Shown here piece after piece: positions 1 through 10,074 of a DNA stretch of 64,000 nt. The DNA is from Rhizobiaceae bacterium. GTDB taxonomy: Bacteria > Pseudomonadota > Alphaproteobacteria > Rhizobiales > Rhizobiaceae. Location: the NCBI GenBank assembly GCA_019635695.1, contig JAHBYZ010000001.1:282091-346090 (forward strand), written 5' to 3'. The notes below the pieces were generated by a model that made no database searches, had not been told where the DNA came from, and saw nothing but the letters and a program-made list of their open reading frames with translations. The first letter of the stretch is position 1; every line of letters starts with the position of its first letter. Both the position numbers and the translations under genes were made by a program.

Positions 1-147
1 CTGGGCTACGCCTGGCTCGCCACGATCATCGGCCCGCAGGCGGCCTGGACCGGCGGCGTGGTGCCGTTCATCGTGCCGGATCTCGTCAAGGTCGGCCTCG
101 CCGCGGCGATCATGCCGGCAGCCTGGTCGCTGCGCCGCAAGGCCTGA
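1..147 (+). CDS. bioY: BioY-like biotin transporter, C-terminal fragment
   Basis: Only the last 48 codons are present; the gene starts outside the window. The peptide has a Trp-Thr-Gly-Gly turn, a Pro-Phe-Ile-Val-Pro-Asp loop, a Lys, a small-residue-rich helix and a basic tail. This matches the C-terminal end of BioY, the membrane substrate-binding (S) component that captures biotin. An intrinsic terminator follows, so this is the end of a transcript. The family call rests on a short tail. Confidence 0.55.
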   Translation: MGYAWLATIIGPQAAWTGGVVPFIVPDLVKVGLAAAIMPAAWSLRRKA

Positions 148-169
148 CAGACCCGCGTCCCAGACAGAA

Positions 170-195
170 GGCCGCGCCGAAAGCGCGGCCTTTTT
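170..195 (+). terminator. Intrinsic terminator after the BioY-like gene
   Basis: A perfect 8-bp GC-rich stem (GGCCGCGC / GCGCGGCC) with a CGAAA loop is followed at once by five T residues. It lies 22 nt after the stop of the partial gene and separates it from the cys genes. Confidence 0.85.
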
Positions 196-375
196 CGTTT
201 GCCGGAATGACTTTGCGCCTAACCGGGCGTTGCCGCAAAGCCCTACCTCGCGCCCGCAAGCCTTTGGCACCGCACGCCTTCGCCCGGCGCGCCGCGATTG
301 TTATCCACAGCGCATGGCTCCGACTTCCGCGAACAGGCGCGGCGGTCGCCCCGCGTATTCGGATCAGTCTTTCGC

Positions 376-1281
376 ATGACGGCGCCGCTTTCCCATCTCG
401 ACAGGCTCGAAGCCGAGTCGATCCACATCTTCCGGGAAGTGGCGGCGACCTTCTCCAATCCGGTCTTCCTCTATTCGGTCGGCAAGGATTCGGCGGTGCT
501 GATGCACCTGGCCATCAAGGCGTTCCACCCGGCGCGCCCGCCTTTCCCGTTCCTGCACGTCGACACGACGTGGAAGTTCCGCGAGATGATCGCGTTTCGC
601 GACCGCATGGCGGCGGAACTCGGCTTCCAACTGATCGTCCACACCAACGAGGACGGCGTACGCGACGGGATAAACCCCTTCGACCACGGCTCGAACGTGC
701 ACACCCACGTGATGAAGACGGTGGCCCTGCGTCAGGCGCTGGACAAGTACCGCTTCGACGCGGCCTTCGGCGGCGCGCGTCGCGACGAGGAGAAGAGCCG
801 CGCCAAGGAGCGTATCTTCTCCTTCCGCGACGCCGCCCACGGATGGGATCCCAAGAACCAGCGGCCGGAGATGTGGCGCACCTACAATACGCGCGTGTCG
901 CCGGGCGAATCGATCCGCGTCTTCCCGCTGTCCAACTGGACCGAGCTCGATATCTGGCAGTACATCCGCCGCGAGCAGATCCCGATCGTGCCGCTTTATT
1001 TCGCCGCACGCCGCCCGGTGGTCGAACGCGACGGCATGCTGGTCATGGTCGACGACGACCGCATGAAGCTGCTGCCGGGCGAGGTCGTCCGCGACAGGCT
1101 GGTGCGTTTCCGCACGCTCGGCTGCTACCCGCTGACCGGCGCCATCGAATCGGAAGCCGACACGCTCGACGGCATCGTCGAGGAGATGCTGACCGCCCGC
1201 ACGTCGGAGCGGCAGGGTCGCCTGATCGACCGCGACGAGGCTGGCTCGATGGAGAAGAAGAAGCGCGAGGGCTATTTCTGA
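376..1281 (+). CDS. cysD: Sulfate adenylyltransferase subunit 2 (CysD)
   Basis: The 301-residue small subunit of ATP sulfurylase makes adenosine 5'-phosphosulfate (APS) from ATP and sulfate, driven by the CysN GTPase. The PP-loop SVGKDSAV lies at residues 34-41, and the protein ends with the [12 protein letters not shown] tail usual for CysD. I chose the ATG at 376, giving [21 protein letters not shown], because it matches the family start; an in-frame TTG at 298 would add 26 unconserved residues. Its stop overlaps the cysN start by one base, which implies translational coupling. Confidence 0.95.
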   Translation: MTAPLSHLDRLEAESIHIFREVAATFSNPVFLYSVGKDSAVLMHLAIKAFHPARPPFPFLHVDTTWKFREMIAFRDRMAAELGFQLIVHTNEDGVRDGINPFDHGSNVHTHVMKTVALRQALDKYRFDAAFGGARRDEEKSRAKERIFSFRDAAHGWDPKNQRPEMWRTYNTRVSPGESIRVFPLSNWTELDIWQYIRREQIPIVPLYFAARRPVVERDGMLVMVDDDRMKLLPGEVVRDRLVRFRTLGCYPLTGAIESEADTLDGIVEEMLTARTSERQGRLIDRDEAGSMEKKKREGYF

Positions 1282-3224
1282 TGGCGCTTCCCGCTGAACG
1301 CATGACCGATCAGGATGCGCCGCGCCTCGACGTGGGCGCCGTGCTCGACGCGCATGACCGCCGCTCGTTCATGCGCTTCCTCACCTGCGGTTCGGTGGAC
1401 GACGGCAAGTCAACGCTGATCGGACGCCTGCTCTACGACACCAAGCTTATCTTCGAGGACCAGCTCGCCGCGCTGGAACGCGATTCGAAGAAGCATGGCA
1501 CCAATGGCGAGGAGATCGACTTCGCGCTGCTGGTCGACGGGCTGGAGGCCGAGCGCGAGCAGGGCATCACCATCGACGTGGCCTACCGCTTCTTCTCGAC
1601 GCCGAAGCGCAAGTTCATCGTCGCCGACACGCCCGGCCACGAGCAGTACACGCGCAACATGGCGACCGGCGCCTCGACGGCCGACCTCGCCATCGTGCTG
1701 GTCGACGCCCGCCACGGCATCATGCGCCAGACGCGCCGGCACGCCTTCATCGCCTCGCTGCTCGGCATCCGCCACCTCGTGCTGGCGGTGAACAAGATCG
1801 ACCTGGTCGGCTGGTCGCAGCAGCGCTTCAGGCAGATAGAGGAAGAGTTCCGCGCCATCGCAGCGGGCTTGGGCTTCCGCAGCTACATGGCGATCCCGCT
1901 CTCCGCCCGCTTCGGCGACAACGTCACCACGCGCTCGGCCAATATGGGCTGGTACAATGGCCCCACGCTGCTCGCGCATCTGGAGACGGTGGAGGTCGGC
2001 AACGAGGCGCTGGACCTGCCGTTCCGCTTCCCCGTGCAATACGTCAACCGGCCGAATCTCGACTTCCGCGGCTTCGCCGGCACCATCGCGTCCGGCCGCG
2101 TCGCGGTGGGCGATCCGCTGGTCGTGGCCAAGTCCGGCCAGCCCGCGGCGGTTGCCCGCATCATCGGGCCCGACGGCGAGCGCAGGGCGGCGCGGGAGGG
2201 CGAAGCGGTGACGATCGTGCTCGACCGCGAGGTCGAGCTGGCGCGCGGCAACATGCTGGCGGCGCCCACCGCGCGCCCGAAGGTGGCGGACCGGCTGTCG
2301 GCGCGGCTCGTCTGGTTCGACGACCAGCCAATGTCGGTCGGCCGGGCGTATGTGCTGAGGACCGAAACGGACCAGTGCGGCGCAACGGTCACGGCGCTTC
2401 ATCACCGCGTCGACGTCAACGACTATTCCGAACAGCCCGCCGAGAGGCTGGCCATGAACGAGATCGGCCTCGCCGAGCTCTCGACGCAGTTTCCGGTCGC
2501 GTTCGATGCCTTCGCGGACAACCGCGCCACCGGTACATTCATCCTGATCGACCGCCTGACCAATCGTACGGTAGCCGCGGGCATGCTGGTCGATGCGGCG
2601 CGCGGAGCGGACAACATTCACTGGCAGGCGCTGGAGGTCGACAAGGCCGCACGCGCCGAGCTCAAGGGGCAACGCCCGGCGGTCTACTGGTTCACCGGCC
2701 TGTCGGGTTCCGGCAAGTCGACCATCGCCAATCTGCTGGAGAAACGGCTGCATGCCGCCGGCCGGCACACCTACCTGCTCGACGGCGACAATGTCCGCCA
2801 CGGCCTCAACCGCGACCTCGGCTTCTCCGAAACCGACCGGGCGGAAAACATCCGCCGCGTCGGCGAGGTGTCGAAGCTCATGGCCGATGCCGGGCTGATC
2901 GTGCTGGTGTCGTTCATCTCGCCCTATCGGGCCGAACGCGATGCCGTGCGCGCGTCGCTCGCCGAGGGTGAGTTCGTGGAAGTGTTCGTGGACACACCGG
3001 TCGAGGAGTGCGCCCGCCGCGACCCCAAGGGGCTCTATGCGAAGGTGCGCGCCGGCGAGTTGAAGGATTTCACCGGCATCGACGCGCCCTACGAGGCGCC
3101 GCTGAAGCCCGACATCCATCTACGCACGGTCGGCCGCACACCGGAGGAGATCGTTGAGGCGCTGATGGAGCGCATTGCCGGCTCTCCCGTCGCCGACAGC
3201 TTCGGCGACGGCGGCGGCATCTGA
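1281..3224 (+). CDS. cysNC: Bifunctional sulfate adenylyltransferase subunit 1 / adenylylsulfate kinase (CysNC)
   Basis: This 647-residue fusion joins the CysN GTPase to APS kinase. The N-terminal half has GTPase motifs GSVDDGKST (37-45), DTPGHEQY and NKID, followed by EF-Tu-like beta-barrel domains. The C-terminal half (from about residue 465) carries the kinase P-loop GLSGSGKST (473-481) and the [10 protein letters not shown] motif that binds APS. Together with CysD it converts sulfate to PAPS for cysteine synthesis or sulfation. Rhizobial NodQ has the same fused architecture, but no nod genes are seen here. The ATG at 1281 overlaps the cysD stop; an internal ATG at 1302 is possible. Confidence 0.95.
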   Translation: MALPAERMTDQDAPRLDVGAVLDAHDRRSFMRFLTCGSVDDGKSTLIGRLLYDTKLIFEDQLAALERDSKKHGTNGEEIDFALLVDGLEAEREQGITIDVAYRFFSTPKRKFIVADTPGHEQYTRNMATGASTADLAIVLVDARHGIMRQTRRHAFIASLLGIRHLVLAVNKIDLVGWSQQRFRQIEEEFRAIAAGLGFRSYMAIPLSARFGDNVTTRSANMGWYNGPTLLAHLETVEVGNEALDLPFRFPVQYVNRPNLDFRGFAGTIASGRVAVGDPLVVAKSGQPAAVARIIGPDGERRAAREGEAVTIVLDREVELARGNMLAAPTARPKVADRLSARLVWFDDQPMSVGRAYVLRTETDQCGATVTALHHRVDVNDYSEQPAERLAMNEIGLAELSTQFPVAFDAFADNRATGTFILIDRLTNRTVAAGMLVDAARGADNIHWQALEVDKAARAELKGQRPAVYWFTGLSGSGKSTIANLLEKRLHAAGRHTYLLDGDNVRHGLNRDLGFSETDRAENIRRVGEVSKLMADAGLIVLVSFISPYRAERDAVRASLAEGEFVEVFVDTPVEECARRDPKGLYAKVRAGELKDFTGIDAPYEAPLKPDIHLRTVGRTPEEIVEALMERIAGSPVADSFGDGGGI

Positions 3225-3339
3225 CGCGACCTGTCGCCGCCTTGCGTTGCCGCCGCCGGCCATTATGGTCGCGCGACGTGAAATATTCACATGCTGATGT
3301 CGCCCCGCTCCCACATCTCGCCCTCAAGGCCGATCACAG

Positions 3340-4161
3340 ATGACCGCCCCGCGTGACGAGAGCCTTCTAGCAGCGATGGAGGAAATCGCTCGCGAGGCGG
3401 CAGGAGCGGTCCTGCGCGCCTTCCGCGAAGGCTGCGCGGTCGGGGCCAAGGCAGACGCTTCGCCGGTGACCGAGGCGGACATCGAGGCGGAGCGCATTAT
3501 CCTCGCCGGCTTGCGTCGCGTCGCCCCGGATATTCCCGTCATTGCCGAGGAAGAGGTCGCCGCCGGTCGCGACGTGAGCGATCCCGGCGATACATTTTTT
3601 CTCGTCGATCCGCTCGACGGCACGCGCGAGTTCGTTTCGGGCCGCGGCGAATTCACAGTGAACATCGCGCTCGTGCGCGGCGGCCTGCCCGTGCTTGGTG
3701 TGGTGCTGGCGCCGGTTTCGGCGGCACTCTTCTCGGGAAGGCCGGGAATGGCCGATAAGGCGGAATTGAATGCGACCATGGACGTCGCCTCACGCCGGCG
3801 CATTTTCGTCCGCCAGTGCGGGCCGGTGCCGACCATCGTCGCCAGCCGGTCGCATGGCACGTCGGAGACCGACCGCTACCTGGCGCAGATCAGGCAGGCA
3901 GAGATCGTCTACGTCGGCTCGTCGCTGAAGTTTTGCATGATCGCGGCTGGCGAGGCGGACATTTATCCGCGCTTCGGCCGCACCATGCAGTGGGACACTG
4001 CGGCTGGCGATGCGGTGCTGCGCGCCGCGGGCGGGGCGGTTCGGACGCTGGACGGCACCGATCTCGGCTACGGGCCGCGCGGCATCGGGTCCGAGCGCTA
4101 CGCCAACACGAATTTCATCGCAATTGGAGCAGGCGTCGAACTGCCTGTTTTCAAGAACTGA
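3340..4161 (+). CDS. cysQ: 3'(2'),5'-bisphosphate nucleotidase CysQ
   Basis: This 273-residue member of the inositol-monophosphatase superfamily hydrolyses PAP, the by-product of PAPS use, to AMP. Metal-binding motifs are visible: the acidic cluster IAEEEV (68-73), DPLDGTREF (90-98), and WDTAAGDAVLRAAGG near the C-terminus. It lies 115 nt after cysNC and fits the same sulfate pathway. Its 3' end overlaps the convergent fructokinase-like gene by 11 bp. Confidence 0.92.
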   Translation: MTAPRDESLLAAMEEIAREAAGAVLRAFREGCAVGAKADASPVTEADIEAERIILAGLRRVAPDIPVIAEEEVAAGRDVSDPGDTFFLVDPLDGTREFVSGRGEFTVNIALVRGGLPVLGVVLAPVSAALFSGRPGMADKAELNATMDVASRRRIFVRQCGPVPTIVASRSHGTSETDRYLAQIRQAEIVYVGSSLKFCMIAAGEADIYPRFGRTMQWDTAAGDAVLRAAGGAVRTLDGTDLGYGPRGIGSERYANTNFIAIGAGVELPVFKN

Positions 4162-5077
4162 GTTCGGCTTTCCACGGCGGATTGGCGCCGGCCCGTGACA
4201 CTGTTACGGCGGCGGCAGCCGCGGCAAGCGAAAGCGCCGCTTCGACCTGGCCGCGTGACAAAGACGCGACCGCGTCCTTGGTGAGCAGGCTAGCGTCATG
4301 CAGCGCGGCCAGGATACCCGCGTTGAATGTATCGCCGGCGCCGACCGTGTCGACCACGGTGACCTTCCGGGACGGTACGGAAACCTTGCCGGCCTTCGTC
4401 CAGCCAGACGCGCCCTTCGCGCCGGCAGTGATGACGACCAGCTTCGGTCCCATACCCAGCCAGCGGGCCGCGATCTCGTCATGCGTGCCGCTCTCGCCGA
4501 ACCAGGCAAGGTCCTCGTCCGAAAGCTTCACGATGTCCGCCATTGCGATCATGCGCCGCATGCGGGCGAGGTGCCTTTCCTTGTCCGGCACGAAGGCGGC
4601 GCGGATATTGGGGTCGAGCATGATGACGCGGCGGTCCTTCTCGCGCCGCATCAGCGCCTCGTAAGTGGAACCGCAAGGCTCGGGAATCAGGCTGATGCAG
4701 GAGAAATGCAGCGCCAGGGTTTCGGCGCCGAGCGCCGGCAGGTCGGCCTCCGTCAGCATGCGGCCGGCGGAGTTCTCGTCGAAGAACGCATAGCTGGCGT
4801 GACCGTCCACGAGCTTGACGAAGGCGAGCGTTGTCGGCCGTGTGGAAAAGTGCACGTGCGACAGCTCGACCTTGCTCGCCAGCAACGCGGCCTTTAGCTG
4901 CGCGCCGAAGAAATCGGTGGAGAGACCGGTGAAGAATACCGTCGGCACACCGAGTCGCCCGAGTGCGATCGCCGTGTTGAAGACCGCGCCGCCGGAGGCC
5001 GGCATGTAGACGGCCTCGCCGCTCGCACTCTCGCGCGGCAGCATGTCGATCAGCGCCTCGCCGCAGCACAGGATCAT
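4151..5077 (-). CDS. PfkB-family carbohydrate kinase, fructokinase-like
   Basis: A 308-residue ribokinase-family sugar kinase. It has the N-terminal GEALIDM strand, the SGGAVFNTAIALGRLG substrate loop (about 28-43), and the C-terminal signature DTVGAGDTFNAG (243-254) with catalytic Asp249. Sequence style suggests fructokinase, but the sugar is not proven. I chose the ATG at 5077 because GAGGAGG sits 8 nt upstream on the minus strand; an upstream ATG would add 17 poor residues. It diverges from the glycogen operon across a gap holding two LacI-type operator-like sites. Confidence 0.88.
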   Translation of the reverse strand: MILCCGEALIDMLPRESASGEAVYMPASGGAVFNTAIALGRLGVPTVFFTGLSTDFFGAQLKAALLASKVELSHVHFSTRPTTLAFVKLVDGHASYAFFDENSAGRMLTEADLPALGAETLALHFSCISLIPEPCGSTYEALMRREKDRRVIMLDPNIRAAFVPDKERHLARMRRMIAMADIVKLSDEDLAWFGESGTHDEIAARWLGMGPKLVVITAGAKGASGWTKAGKVSVPSRKVTVVDTVGAGDTFNAGILAALHDASLLTKDAVASLSRGQVEAALSLAAAAAAVTVSRAGANPPWKAELSS

Positions 5078-5145
5078 GTGGCCGTCCTCCTCGCCGCACC
5101 GACTAGCCGCCGCGCCTTCATGCTTCAAGCCATCGATTGGCTCCG

Positions 5146-5155
5146 AAACCGATTT
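5146..5155. promoter_or_regulatory. LacI-type operator-like site 1
   Basis: AAACCGATTT fits AAAYCGRTTT, a near-palindrome with a central CG as is typical of LacI-family operators. It lies 69 nt upstream of the fructokinase-like start. No LacI gene is present in the window. Confidence 0.4.
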
Positions 5156-5216
5156 GGCATTGCGCCGCCCGCAGGCCCGGCTATGCTGCGTCGCAACACC
5201 GGGTGAGGCTGGAGTT

Positions 5217-5226
5217 AAATCGGTTT
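5217..5226. promoter_or_regulatory. LacI-type operator-like site 2
   Basis: AAATCGGTTT is the exact reverse complement of site 1, with its centre 71 bp away. It lies 14 nt before the glgP start, where bound protein would block transcription or initiation. Two such sites in one divergent gap suggest joint sugar-responsive control, possibly by looping. Confidence 0.4.
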
Positions 5227-5240
5227 AGCTGTCAAGGTGG

Positions 5241-7778
5241 ATGGTGAGGATTCGGCCGGGGGAGGGCGGCCTCAACCATGGGGATGCGACTGTGCCGATG
5301 CAGGTGAATGACAACGCCGCCCGCAAGGCCGACGAGGTGATGGGCGCGTCGGCCGATCCCGCGGTGGTCGCGCTGGCCAATGATATTCTGCGCAGCCTGA
5401 CCTACCGTGTCGGCAAGAACGCCTCGGTCGCAACCCGGTATGACTGGTTGGCGGCCACGATCAAGGTGATTCGCGACAGATTGGTCGACAAGTGGATCGC
5501 CTCGACCAAGAAGGCGTACGGGCAGGAGAGCAAGCGGGTCTACTACCTGTCGCTGGAGTTCCTGATCGGCCGGCTGATGCGCGACGCCATCAGCAATCTC
5601 GGCATGATGGAGGATGTGCGCGCAGCCCTCGCTACGCTCGGCGTCGACATCGACCTCATCGCCTCGCTCGAGCCCGATGCCGCGCTCGGCAATGGCGGCC
5701 TCGGGCGGCTGGCCGCCTGTTTCATGGAGTCGATGGCCACCGTCGACATCCCCGCCCACGGCTACGGCATCCGCTACAAGAACGGCATGTTCCGGCAGGA
5801 GATTTCCGACGGCTGGCAGGTCGAGCTGCCGGAGAACTGGCTGGACCACGGCAATCCCTGGGAGTTCGAGCGCCGGGAGCGCTCCATCGAGGTCGGCTTC
5901 GGCGGCAATGTCGAGATGGTCCAGGACAACATGGACGCCGAGCCGCGCTATGTGTGGAAGCCGAAGGAGCGGGTGCTGGCCGTCGCCTACGACACGCCGG
6001 TGGCCGGCTGGCGCGGCAAGCGGGTGAACACGCTCCGCCTGTGGTCCGCCATGTCGGTCGACCCGATCCTGCTCGCCGCCTTCAACGCCGGCGACCATGT
6101 TGGCGCGCTGGCCGAGAGCAACAAGGCGGAAGCGCTCGCGCGCGTGCTCTACCCCGCCGACACGACGCCGGCCGGGCAGGAACTGCGGCTGCGGCAGGAA
6201 TATTTCTTCTCCGCCGCCTCGCTGCAGGACATCGTCCACCGCCACCTGCACCAGTATGGCGAGCTGAAGTCGTTGCCGGACAAGGCCTCCATCCAGCTCA
6301 ACGACACGCACCCGGCCGTCTCGGTGACGGAACTGATGCGCATCCTGATCGACCTGCACGGCTTCGATTTCGAGACCGCGTGGGACATGTGCACGCGCAC
6401 TTTTTCCTACACCAACCACACGCTGCTTCCGGAGGCGCTGGAAAGCTGGCCAGTGCCGCTGTTCGAGAGCCTGCTGCCGCGCCACATGCAGCTCGTCTAC
6501 GCCATCAACGCCAGACTGCTTCTCGGCGCGCGCAGGAACCACGGCTTCAGCGACGACCAGATCAGGGCGATCTCGCTGATCGACGAGGGCGGCGAGCGGC
6601 GCGTGCGCATGGGCAACCTCGCCTTCGCCGGCTCGCATTCGGTCAACGGCGTGTCGGCGCTGCACACGGAGCTGATGAAGGAGACGGTTTTCGCCGACCT
6701 TCACAAGCTGTTCCCCGAGCGCATCAACAACAAGACCAACGGTATTACGCCGCGGCGCTGGCTGGTGCAGTGCAATCCGGAGCTGACGAAGGTCATCACC
6801 TCGGCCATCGGAGAGCGTTTCCTCGACGACACCGAGGCGCTGCGCGGGCTGGACGCGCATGCCGAGGATCGCGCCTTCCAGGAGAAGTTCGCCGCCGCCA
6901 AGCGCAGGAACAAGGAGCGGCTGGCCAAGCTGGTGGCGGAGCGACTGTCGATCCGCGTCGACCCTGCCGCGATCTTCGACATCCAGATCAAGCGCATCCA
7001 CGAATACAAGCGCCAGCTCCTGAACATCGTGGAAGCCGTGTCGCTGTATGACCAGATGCGTACGCACCCGCACAAGGACTGGGTGCCGCGCGTAAAATTC
7101 TTCGGCGGCAAGGCGGCGCCCACCTACCACAACGCCAAGCTCATCATAAAGCTCGCCAACGACGTCGGCCGCATCATCAATTCCGACCCCGCGGTGCGCG
7201 GCCTGCTCAAGGTCGTGTTCATGCCGAACTACAATGTCAGCCTGGCCGAGATCATGGTGCCGGCGGCGGACCTGTCGGAGCAGATTTCGACGGCCGGCAT
7301 GGAGGCCTCCGGCACCGGCAACATGAAGTTCGCGCTGAACGGGGCCATCACCATTGGCACGCTCGACGGCGCCAATGTCGAGATCCGCGAGAATGTCGGC
7401 GCGGACAACATCGTGATCTTCGGTCTGACCGCTGAGGAGGTGCTGAAGCGGCGCGCCAACGGCTACAACCCGCGCGAGATCATCGAGAAATCGCCGGAAC
7501 TGGCGCAAGCGCTCTCAGCCATTGCGTCCGGGGTATTCTCGCCCGACGACCGCGATCGCTACAAGGGCCTCGTAGGCGGGATCTACGACCACGACTGGTT
7601 CATGGTCGCCTCGGACTTCGATGCATACGCGGCCGCCCAGCGCCGCGTCGACGGAATCTGGCGCGATCAGGCGGCCTGGAACACCATGGCGATCAGGAAT
7701 ACTGCGAGGATGGGCTGGTTCTCATCCGACCGCACCATACGTGAGTATGCGCGCGACATCTGGAACGTACCCGCCTGA
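5241..7778 (+). CDS. glgP: Glycogen/starch phosphorylase
   Basis: This 845-residue GT35 enzyme releases glucose-1-phosphate from glycogen ends. The pyridoxal-phosphate site EASGTGNMKFALNGAITIGT is clear, with the Schiff-base Lys at about residue 696. The N-terminal GNGGLGRLAACF motif and RIHEYKRQ are also present. It is first in the glycogen operon. The start is uncertain: the ATG at 5241 follows AAGGTGG closely, and an in-frame ATG at 5298 would remove 19 residues. Confidence 0.96.
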   Translation: MVRIRPGEGGLNHGDATVPMQVNDNAARKADEVMGASADPAVVALANDILRSLTYRVGKNASVATRYDWLAATIKVIRDRLVDKWIASTKKAYGQESKRVYYLSLEFLIGRLMRDAISNLGMMEDVRAALATLGVDIDLIASLEPDAALGNGGLGRLAACFMESMATVDIPAHGYGIRYKNGMFRQEISDGWQVELPENWLDHGNPWEFERRERSIEVGFGGNVEMVQDNMDAEPRYVWKPKERVLAVAYDTPVAGWRGKRVNTLRLWSAMSVDPILLAAFNAGDHVGALAESNKAEALARVLYPADTTPAGQELRLRQEYFFSAASLQDIVHRHLHQYGELKSLPDKASIQLNDTHPAVSVTELMRILIDLHGFDFETAWDMCTRTFSYTNHTLLPEALESWPVPLFESLLPRHMQLVYAINARLLLGARRNHGFSDDQIRAISLIDEGGERRVRMGNLAFAGSHSVNGVSALHTELMKETVFADLHKLFPERINNKTNGITPRRWLVQCNPELTKVITSAIGERFLDDTEALRGLDAHAEDRAFQEKFAAAKRRNKERLAKLVAERLSIRVDPAAIFDIQIKRIHEYKRQLLNIVEAVSLYDQMRTHPHKDWVPRVKFFGGKAAPTYHNAKLIIKLANDVGRIINSDPAVRGLLKVVFMPNYNVSLAEIMVPAADLSEQISTAGMEASGTGNMKFALNGAITIGTLDGANVEIRENVGADNIVIFGLTAEEVLKRRANGYNPREIIEKSPELAQALSAIASGVFSPDDRDRYKGLVGGIYDHDWFMVASDFDAYAAAQRRVDGIWRDQAAWNTMAIRNTARMGWFSSDRTIREYARDIWNVPA

Positions 7779-7830
7779 AGGTGCTTGATGTCCTGCGTAG
7801 GGAGGCCAGGGAGAGGAAACGCGGGAGCGC

Positions 7831-10035
7831 ATGGGTGAAGGCCGCAGCGTAGCGAAAGGGCCGGCGTCGGCGCAGGGCGCGGCTTCGGCCTCGGACATTG
7901 AGGCGATTGTCGCAGGGCGGCACGGGGACGCCTTTCGCGTGCTCGGCCTTCAGGAGGTCGGCAAGGGTTTTTTCGCGCGCTGCTTCATCCCGCATGCGGA
8001 AACCGTGACGGCCGAGACGCTGGGCGGCGCGTTCGTCGGCGCGCTTGAACGCCGCCGCGCCGAAGGCTTCTTCGAAGGCAAGGTTTCCCTCCGCAAGCGC
8101 CAGCCGCTCCGTTATGTCGCGAAGAACGCCGGCGGCGAATGGCAAGTCACCGATCCATACTCCTTCGGGCCGGTGCTCGGTCCGATGGACGACTATTTCA
8201 TCGGCGAGGGCTCGCATCTGCGGCTGTTCGACAAGCTCGGCGCGCATCTGATCGAGCACGAGGGCGCGTCGGGCGTGCATTTCGCCGTGTGGGCGCCGAA
8301 TGCCCGGCGCGTGTCGGTGGTGGGCGACTTCAACGAATGGGACGGTCGCCGCCACGCGATGCGCGCCCGGCGCGACACCGGCGTGTGGGAGATCTTCATC
8401 CCCGACATCGGCGAGGGCCGCACCTACAAATACGAGATCGTCGGCGCGCACGGCGCGCTGCTGCCGCTCAAGGCCGATCCGTTCGCCTTCCGCTCGGAGA
8501 TGCGGCCGGCAACGGCTTCGGTAACGGCGAGGCTCGGCGAGCATGAATGGGGCGACGCTTCGCATCGTGACTTCTGGTCGAAGGCCGACGCGCGCCGCCA
8601 GCCCATCTCGATCTACGAGGTCCACGCAGGATCGTGGCAGCGCCGCGACGACGGCACCTTCCTGTCATGGGATGAGCTTGCCAACCGGCTGATCCCTTAT
8701 GTGACCGACATGGGCTTCACCCACATCGAGTTCCTGCCGGTTTCGGAGCACCCATACGACCCGTCATGGGGCTACCAGACCACCGGTCTCTACGCGCCGA
8801 CCGCGCGTTTCGGCGAGCCGGACGGCTTCGCCCGCTTCGTCGACGGCGCGCACCGCGCCGGCATCGGTGTCATCCTCGACTGGGTGCCGGCGCATTTCCC
8901 GACCGACGCGCACGGCCTGTCGCATTTCGACGGCACCGCGCTCTACGAGCATGCCGACCCGCGCAAGGGGTTTCATCCCGACTGGAACACGGCGATCTAC
9001 AATTTCGGCCGCCGCGAGGTCTCGTCCTTCCTCGTCAACAACGCCCTGTTCTGGGCGGAAAAATACCATGTGGACGGGCTGCGCGTGGATGCGGTGGCCT
9101 CGATGCTCTACCTCGACTATTCCCGCAAGGCCGGTGAGTGGATCCCGAACAAGGACGGCGGCCGCGAGAATCTGGAGGCGGTCGATTTCCTGCGCGCGAT
9201 GAACAAGGCGGTCTACGGCACGCATCCGGGCATTGTCACAATCGCCGAGGAATCGACCTCGTGGCCGAAGGTTTCCTACCCCGCCTATGAGGGCGGGCTG
9301 GGCTTCGGCTTCAAGTGGAACATGGGCTTCATGCACGACACGCTCGCCTATCTGGCGCGCGAGCCGGTGCACAGGAAGCATCACCACGACGAGATCACCT
9401 TCGGCCTGATGTACGCCTTCGCGGAGAATTTCGTCCTGCCGCTCAGCCATGACGAGGTGGTGCACGGCAAGGGTTCGCTGCTCAACAAGATGGCCGGCGA
9501 CGACTGGCAGAAGTTTGCGACGCTGCGCGCCTACTACGCCTTCATGTGGGCCTATCCCGGCAAGAAGCTGCTGTTCATGGGGCAGGAATTCGCCCAGCGA
9601 CGCGAGTGGAGCGAGGCGCGGGCGCTCGACTGGGAACTGCTCAAGGCCCCGGCCCATGAAGGCGTGCGCAGCCTGCTGCGCGATTTGAACCGCGCCTATC
9701 GCGACAAGCCCGCCTTGCACGCGCGCGACTGCGAGGGCGAGGGGTTCCGCTGGCTGGTCGTCGACGATCGCGCCAACTCGGTCTTCGCCTGGGTGCGGCA
9801 GGCGCCGGGCGCCGAGCCGATGGTGGCGGTATCCAACTTCACGCCGGTGCCGCGCGCCGGCTACCGCCTGCCGATGCCGGCGGACGGCGAATGGCGCGAG
9901 ATCGTCAACACCGACGCGGCCGCCTATGGCGGCAGCGGCAAGGGCAATTCCGGCGCGGTGCGCGCGCAAGGTGGGTTCGCGCAGGTGACGCTGCCGCCGC
10001 TTTCGACCATTCTGTTGGAGCATGTCCCGCAATGA
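7831..10035 (+). CDS. glgB: 1,4-alpha-glucan branching enzyme
   Basis: This 734-residue GH13 enzyme adds alpha-1,6 branches to glycogen. An N-terminal extra domain and a CBM48 ([26 protein letters not shown]) come before the catalytic barrel. Catalytic residues are nucleophile Asp420 (GLRVDAVAS), acid Glu473 (IAEEST) and Asp541 ([12 protein letters not shown]). The order and length match GlgB. It lies 52 nt after glgP and 39 nt before glgC. Confidence 0.96.
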   Translation: MGEGRSVAKGPASAQGAASASDIEAIVAGRHGDAFRVLGLQEVGKGFFARCFIPHAETVTAETLGGAFVGALERRRAEGFFEGKVSLRKRQPLRYVAKNAGGEWQVTDPYSFGPVLGPMDDYFIGEGSHLRLFDKLGAHLIEHEGASGVHFAVWAPNARRVSVVGDFNEWDGRRHAMRARRDTGVWEIFIPDIGEGRTYKYEIVGAHGALLPLKADPFAFRSEMRPATASVTARLGEHEWGDASHRDFWSKADARRQPISIYEVHAGSWQRRDDGTFLSWDELANRLIPYVTDMGFTHIEFLPVSEHPYDPSWGYQTTGLYAPTARFGEPDGFARFVDGAHRAGIGVILDWVPAHFPTDAHGLSHFDGTALYEHADPRKGFHPDWNTAIYNFGRREVSSFLVNNALFWAEKYHVDGLRVDAVASMLYLDYSRKAGEWIPNKDGGRENLEAVDFLRAMNKAVYGTHPGIVTIAEESTSWPKVSYPAYEGGLGFGFKWNMGFMHDTLAYLAREPVHRKHHHDEITFGLMYAFAENFVLPLSHDEVVHGKGSLLNKMAGDDWQKFATLRAYYAFMWAYPGKKLLFMGQEFAQRREWSEARALDWELLKAPAHEGVRSLLRDLNRAYRDKPALHARDCEGEGFRWLVVDDRANSVFAWVRQAPGAEPMVAVSNFTPVPRAGYRLPMPADGEWREIVNTDAAAYGGSGKGNSGAVRAQGGFAQVTLPPLSTILLEHVPQ

Positions 10036-10074
10036 GGCCGGGGAACGCGGCATTGGCGGGAAGGGAGGGGTGAC

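Noticed and set aside
301..309. Perfect DnaA box TTATCCACA upstream of cysD
   Set aside because: A single site without further boxes, an AT-rich unwinding region or origin genes. Not evidence for a replication origin.
207..1280. N-terminal extension of cysNC reading across cysD
   Set aside because: The frame is open only as a shadow of cysD. CysN homology starts at the ATG at 1281, which overlaps the cysD stop.
376..4161. Nod-factor sulfation locus (nodPQ)
   Set aside because: CysD/CysNC are like NodP/NodQ, but cysQ follows and no nod genes or nod box are seen. Assimilatory sulfate activation is the simpler reading.
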